DNA from: REEB481 sp039796915
Lineage (GTDB): Bacteria; Bacteroidota; Bacteroidia; NS11-12g; UBA955
NCBI GenBank assembly: GCA_039796915.1
Contig: JBDKIU010000040.1
Coordinates: 1 to 15,711, forward strand
DNA length: 15,711 bases
Direction: 5' to 3'
Below, piece after piece: positions 14,262 through 15,711 of this stretch. How positions within the stretch are numbered: the stretch's first letter is position 1; each line of letters begins with the position of its first letter. The notes under the pieces are model-generated. The model did not search any database and had not been told where the DNA came from. It saw only the letters and a list, made by a program, of their open reading frames with translations. The position numbers and the translations under genes were made by a program.

Positions 14262-15671
14262 ATGTTGAAGCGCCTTTGCATAATACCGGTTTTGTTTTTT
14301 GCGCTGCTTGTGCATGGCTTGAAGGCACAGCAAATTTCTGTGGATCGGAACGTGTGGGATTATGGATCAGTCAACTTCTGGAAAAATGATACGGCCAGGT
14401 TTCAAATCAGAAATGCCGGAGTAAAACCGTTGGTTTTTTTGCCTGTATTCTACAACGAAGACTACAAGGTTACCTATTCCTCCAAGAGCCTCGATCCCGG
14501 GGAAACCGGAACCATTTCGATTGTGTATTACCCGCGTGTGAAAGGACCATTTCAGCATGAAGTTCCGGTATATGTGAACCTCAGAAATGACCCAATCAAT
14601 TTTCAGCTGAAGGGATGGATCAAGGGTTTTGACCCAGAAGCCCAATTGCGTTGCCCAACCGTGAACAGCGGACCGGCCAGCCACGACGAGCAAAGCAAGG
14701 TGTTTACCATCGAGGTGCGGAACAGCCAGACCGATCAGATCCTGCAGCCGGAACATATTCAGGTGAACTATAAAAGTGGAAAACGGGTTCCGCTGGAGCG
14801 AAGTGGATTTGCCTATGAAATGCTGATCCCTCCTGGGCAATACATGGTTGAAGTGCGCAAGGATGGTTATGCCGATTATTACGCGGCAGTATTGCTTGAA
14901 GCATACCGAAAGCTGATGGTCGTGTATCTGGACCCTGTGAAACCTCCGGTGGCTGTGGTGACGCCGCCGCCCGCAGTGCGCGATCCTGAACCGATGGTCA
15001 TTCCGGAAGATGAACCTGTGATGGCCATGCCACCCAAGCAGAAAGCGCTGCCAGAGCCAGAGCCCGTGCAGGATTCCGCGCCGGTGTCACAAACACAACT
15101 CGACCCGCGCCTGTACAATGCCAACAACATTGTGATGGTGCTGGATGTAAGTTATTCCATGAAGAAGGAAGACAAGCTGCTCTTCCTGAAACAGGCCATG
15201 AGCGGAATGGCGCAGGCGCTTCGCCCGATGGATAAGGTGACGCTGATTACCATGGCCGGTACGGCGTCTATCATTTTTGCGCCTGCGTGGATTCATCAGC
15301 CTGACAGCCTGTTGCGTTTGATTGAACAACTTGTGCCCGCAGGCGGAACCAACGGGGCAGCAGCCATTCGACTGGCTTATGCCACGGCCCTGAAAGAACA
15401 GATCAAAGGCGGAAACAATCAGGTTATCGTAGCTACCGATGGAGTGTTTACCGCCGGAACCATGAGCAACGATGAGCTGCTGAAGCTGGTGGAAACCTAT
15501 CGAAACCAGGGAATCATGCTGAGCACCATTGGTTTTGGAAACGCACTGAAGCCGTTGGAGTTTCTGCAGCAGGTGGCCACGGCCGGTGGCGGTGATTACC
15601 TGCATGTACAGAATGCCGAGGTGGCGCAAAGCGGACTCGTGGCCCAGCTGAAACGCCAAAGCCGGAAGTAA
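14262..15671 (+). CDS. Exported DUF1573-like / PEGA-like / VWA domain protein
   Basis: The product is 469 residues. A signal peptide (CIIPVLFFALLVHGLKAQ) leads to a DUF1573-like domain (about 25-125: VDRNVWDYGSVNFWKNDTARF, then PLVFLPV, LDPGETGTISIVYYP, FQLKGWI). It aligns with the neighbouring DUF1573 proteins but has NEDYKVT where they have SCGCT, so the Cys pair is absent. Residues about 145-225 (PPGQYMVEVRKDGYADYY) resemble a PEGA or carboxypeptidase-regulatory-like beta domain. A proline/glutamate-rich linker spans about 226-283. The VWA domain (about 288-467) keeps its metal site: D295-V-S297-Y-S299, T363 in GGTNGA and D393 in ATDGV. There is no C-terminal membrane helix or obvious T9SS tail, so it is probably periplasmic. 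Role unknown; metal-dependent binding of a partner is the family expectation. It follows rsmA by 51 nt. Confidence 0.88.
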   Translation: MLKRLCIIPVLFFALLVHGLKAQQISVDRNVWDYGSVNFWKNDTARFQIRNAGVKPLVFLPVFYNEDYKVTYSSKSLDPGETGTISIVYYPRVKGPFQHEVPVYVNLRNDPINFQLKGWIKGFDPEAQLRCPTVNSGPASHDEQSKVFTIEVRNSQTDQILQPEHIQVNYKSGKRVPLERSGFAYEMLIPPGQYMVEVRKDGYADYYAAVLLEAYRKLMVVYLDPVKPPVAVVTPPPAVRDPEPMVIPEDEPVMAMPPKQKALPEPEPVQDSAPVSQTQLDPRLYNANNIVMVLDVSYSMKKEDKLLFLKQAMSGMAQALRPMDKVTLITMAGTASIIFAPAWIHQPDSLLRLIEQLVPAGGTNGAAAIRLAYATALKEQIKGGNNQVIVATDGVFTAGTMSNDELLKLVETYRNQGIMLSTIGFGNALKPLEFLQQVATAGGGDYLHVQNAEVAQSGLVAQLKRQSRK

Positions 15672-15672
15672 T

Positions 15673-15680
15673 TAACTTTG
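15673..15680 (+). promoter_or_regulatory. Bacteroidota -7 box (TAACTTTG) before a gene leaving the window
   Basis: TAACTTTG is an exact TAnnTTTG match. It begins 1 nt after the stop of the VWA gene and ends 6 nt before an ATG at 15687, the same leaderless-type arrangement as at 3051 and 3877. Confidence 0.6.
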
Positions 15681-15686
15681 GAACGG

Positions 15687-15711
15687 ATGAAACCCAGCAT
15701 CAGCGCCGATT
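15687..15711 (+). CDS. Start of a further gene, cut by the right edge
   Basis: Only the first codons are visible (MKPSISAD). The call rests on the exact -7 box 6 nt upstream and on an open frame; the coding identity cannot be judged from eight residues. Confidence 0.45.

Noticed and set aside
15087..15659. Minus-strand 190-codon frame
   Set aside because: Antisense to the VWA domain, whose metal-site residues are intact.
1..15711. tRNA, rRNA, CRISPR arrays, insertion sequences, phage genes
   Set aside because: I found no cloverleaf, repeat-spacer pattern, transposase or terminal inverted repeats; all of the window is accounted for by ordinary genes and short intergenic gaps.

Overview
The window looks like chromosomal DNA from a member of the Bacteroidota with mid-range GC; I cannot fix the order. 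Four things point there. Several genes have the TAnnTTTG -7 box of that phylum close to the start codon. Clear Shine-Dalgarno sequences are lacking. Many products are exported proteins or lipoproteins of Bacteroidota-rich families (DUF1573, a DUF4468-like protein, lipocalin-like lipoproteins, a long M16 protease). The gene order rplM-rpsI-rpsB-tsf followed by pyrH is of the expected kind. I see no mobile element, CRISPR array, tRNA or rRNA, and no gene-free gap longer than about 200 bp.

Layout. 1-2405 (-): most of an exported M16 zinc protease that runs off the left edge. 2485-2916 (-): a small lipoprotein with its own terminator. 3066-4909 (+): an AIM24/TIGR00266 protein, a small lipoprotein and a LysE-type exporter. 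4914-8119 (-): pyrH and the ribosomal operon rplM-rpsI-rpsB-tsf, with a full promoter (TTTG-N19-TATTTTTG) before rplM and a strong hairpin terminator between tsf and pyrH. 8317-9018 (-): an exported DUF4468-like protein. 9148-11894 (+): an M1 aminopeptidase of the leukotriene-A4-hydrolase type, predicted to be a lipoprotein, translationally coupled to a PLP enzyme of the ACC-deaminase/D-cysteine-desulfhydrase family. 11873-13372 (-): three DUF1573 paralogues. 13443-15671 (+): rsmA, then an exported protein joining a DUF1573-like domain, a PEGA-like stretch, a proline-rich linker and a von Willebrand A domain. A last gene begins at 15687.

How the parts relate. The ribosomal and pyrH genes and rsmA are housekeeping. 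The rest is mostly cell-envelope biology: proteolysis (M16, M1), amino-acid breakdown and export (PLP enzyme, LysE-type), and secreted Ig-like modules. The least explained part is the group of four DUF1573-type proteins around rsmA. Three carry a conserved Cys-Gly-Cys. The fourth has lost it and gained a VWA domain.

The regulatory layout is also notable. Several -7 boxes lie only 4 to 7 nt before the ATG, which suggests leaderless or nearly leaderless mRNAs. Three minus-strand genes (M16, pyrH, the 11873-12355 DUF1573 gene) start shortly downstream of a terminator hairpin.
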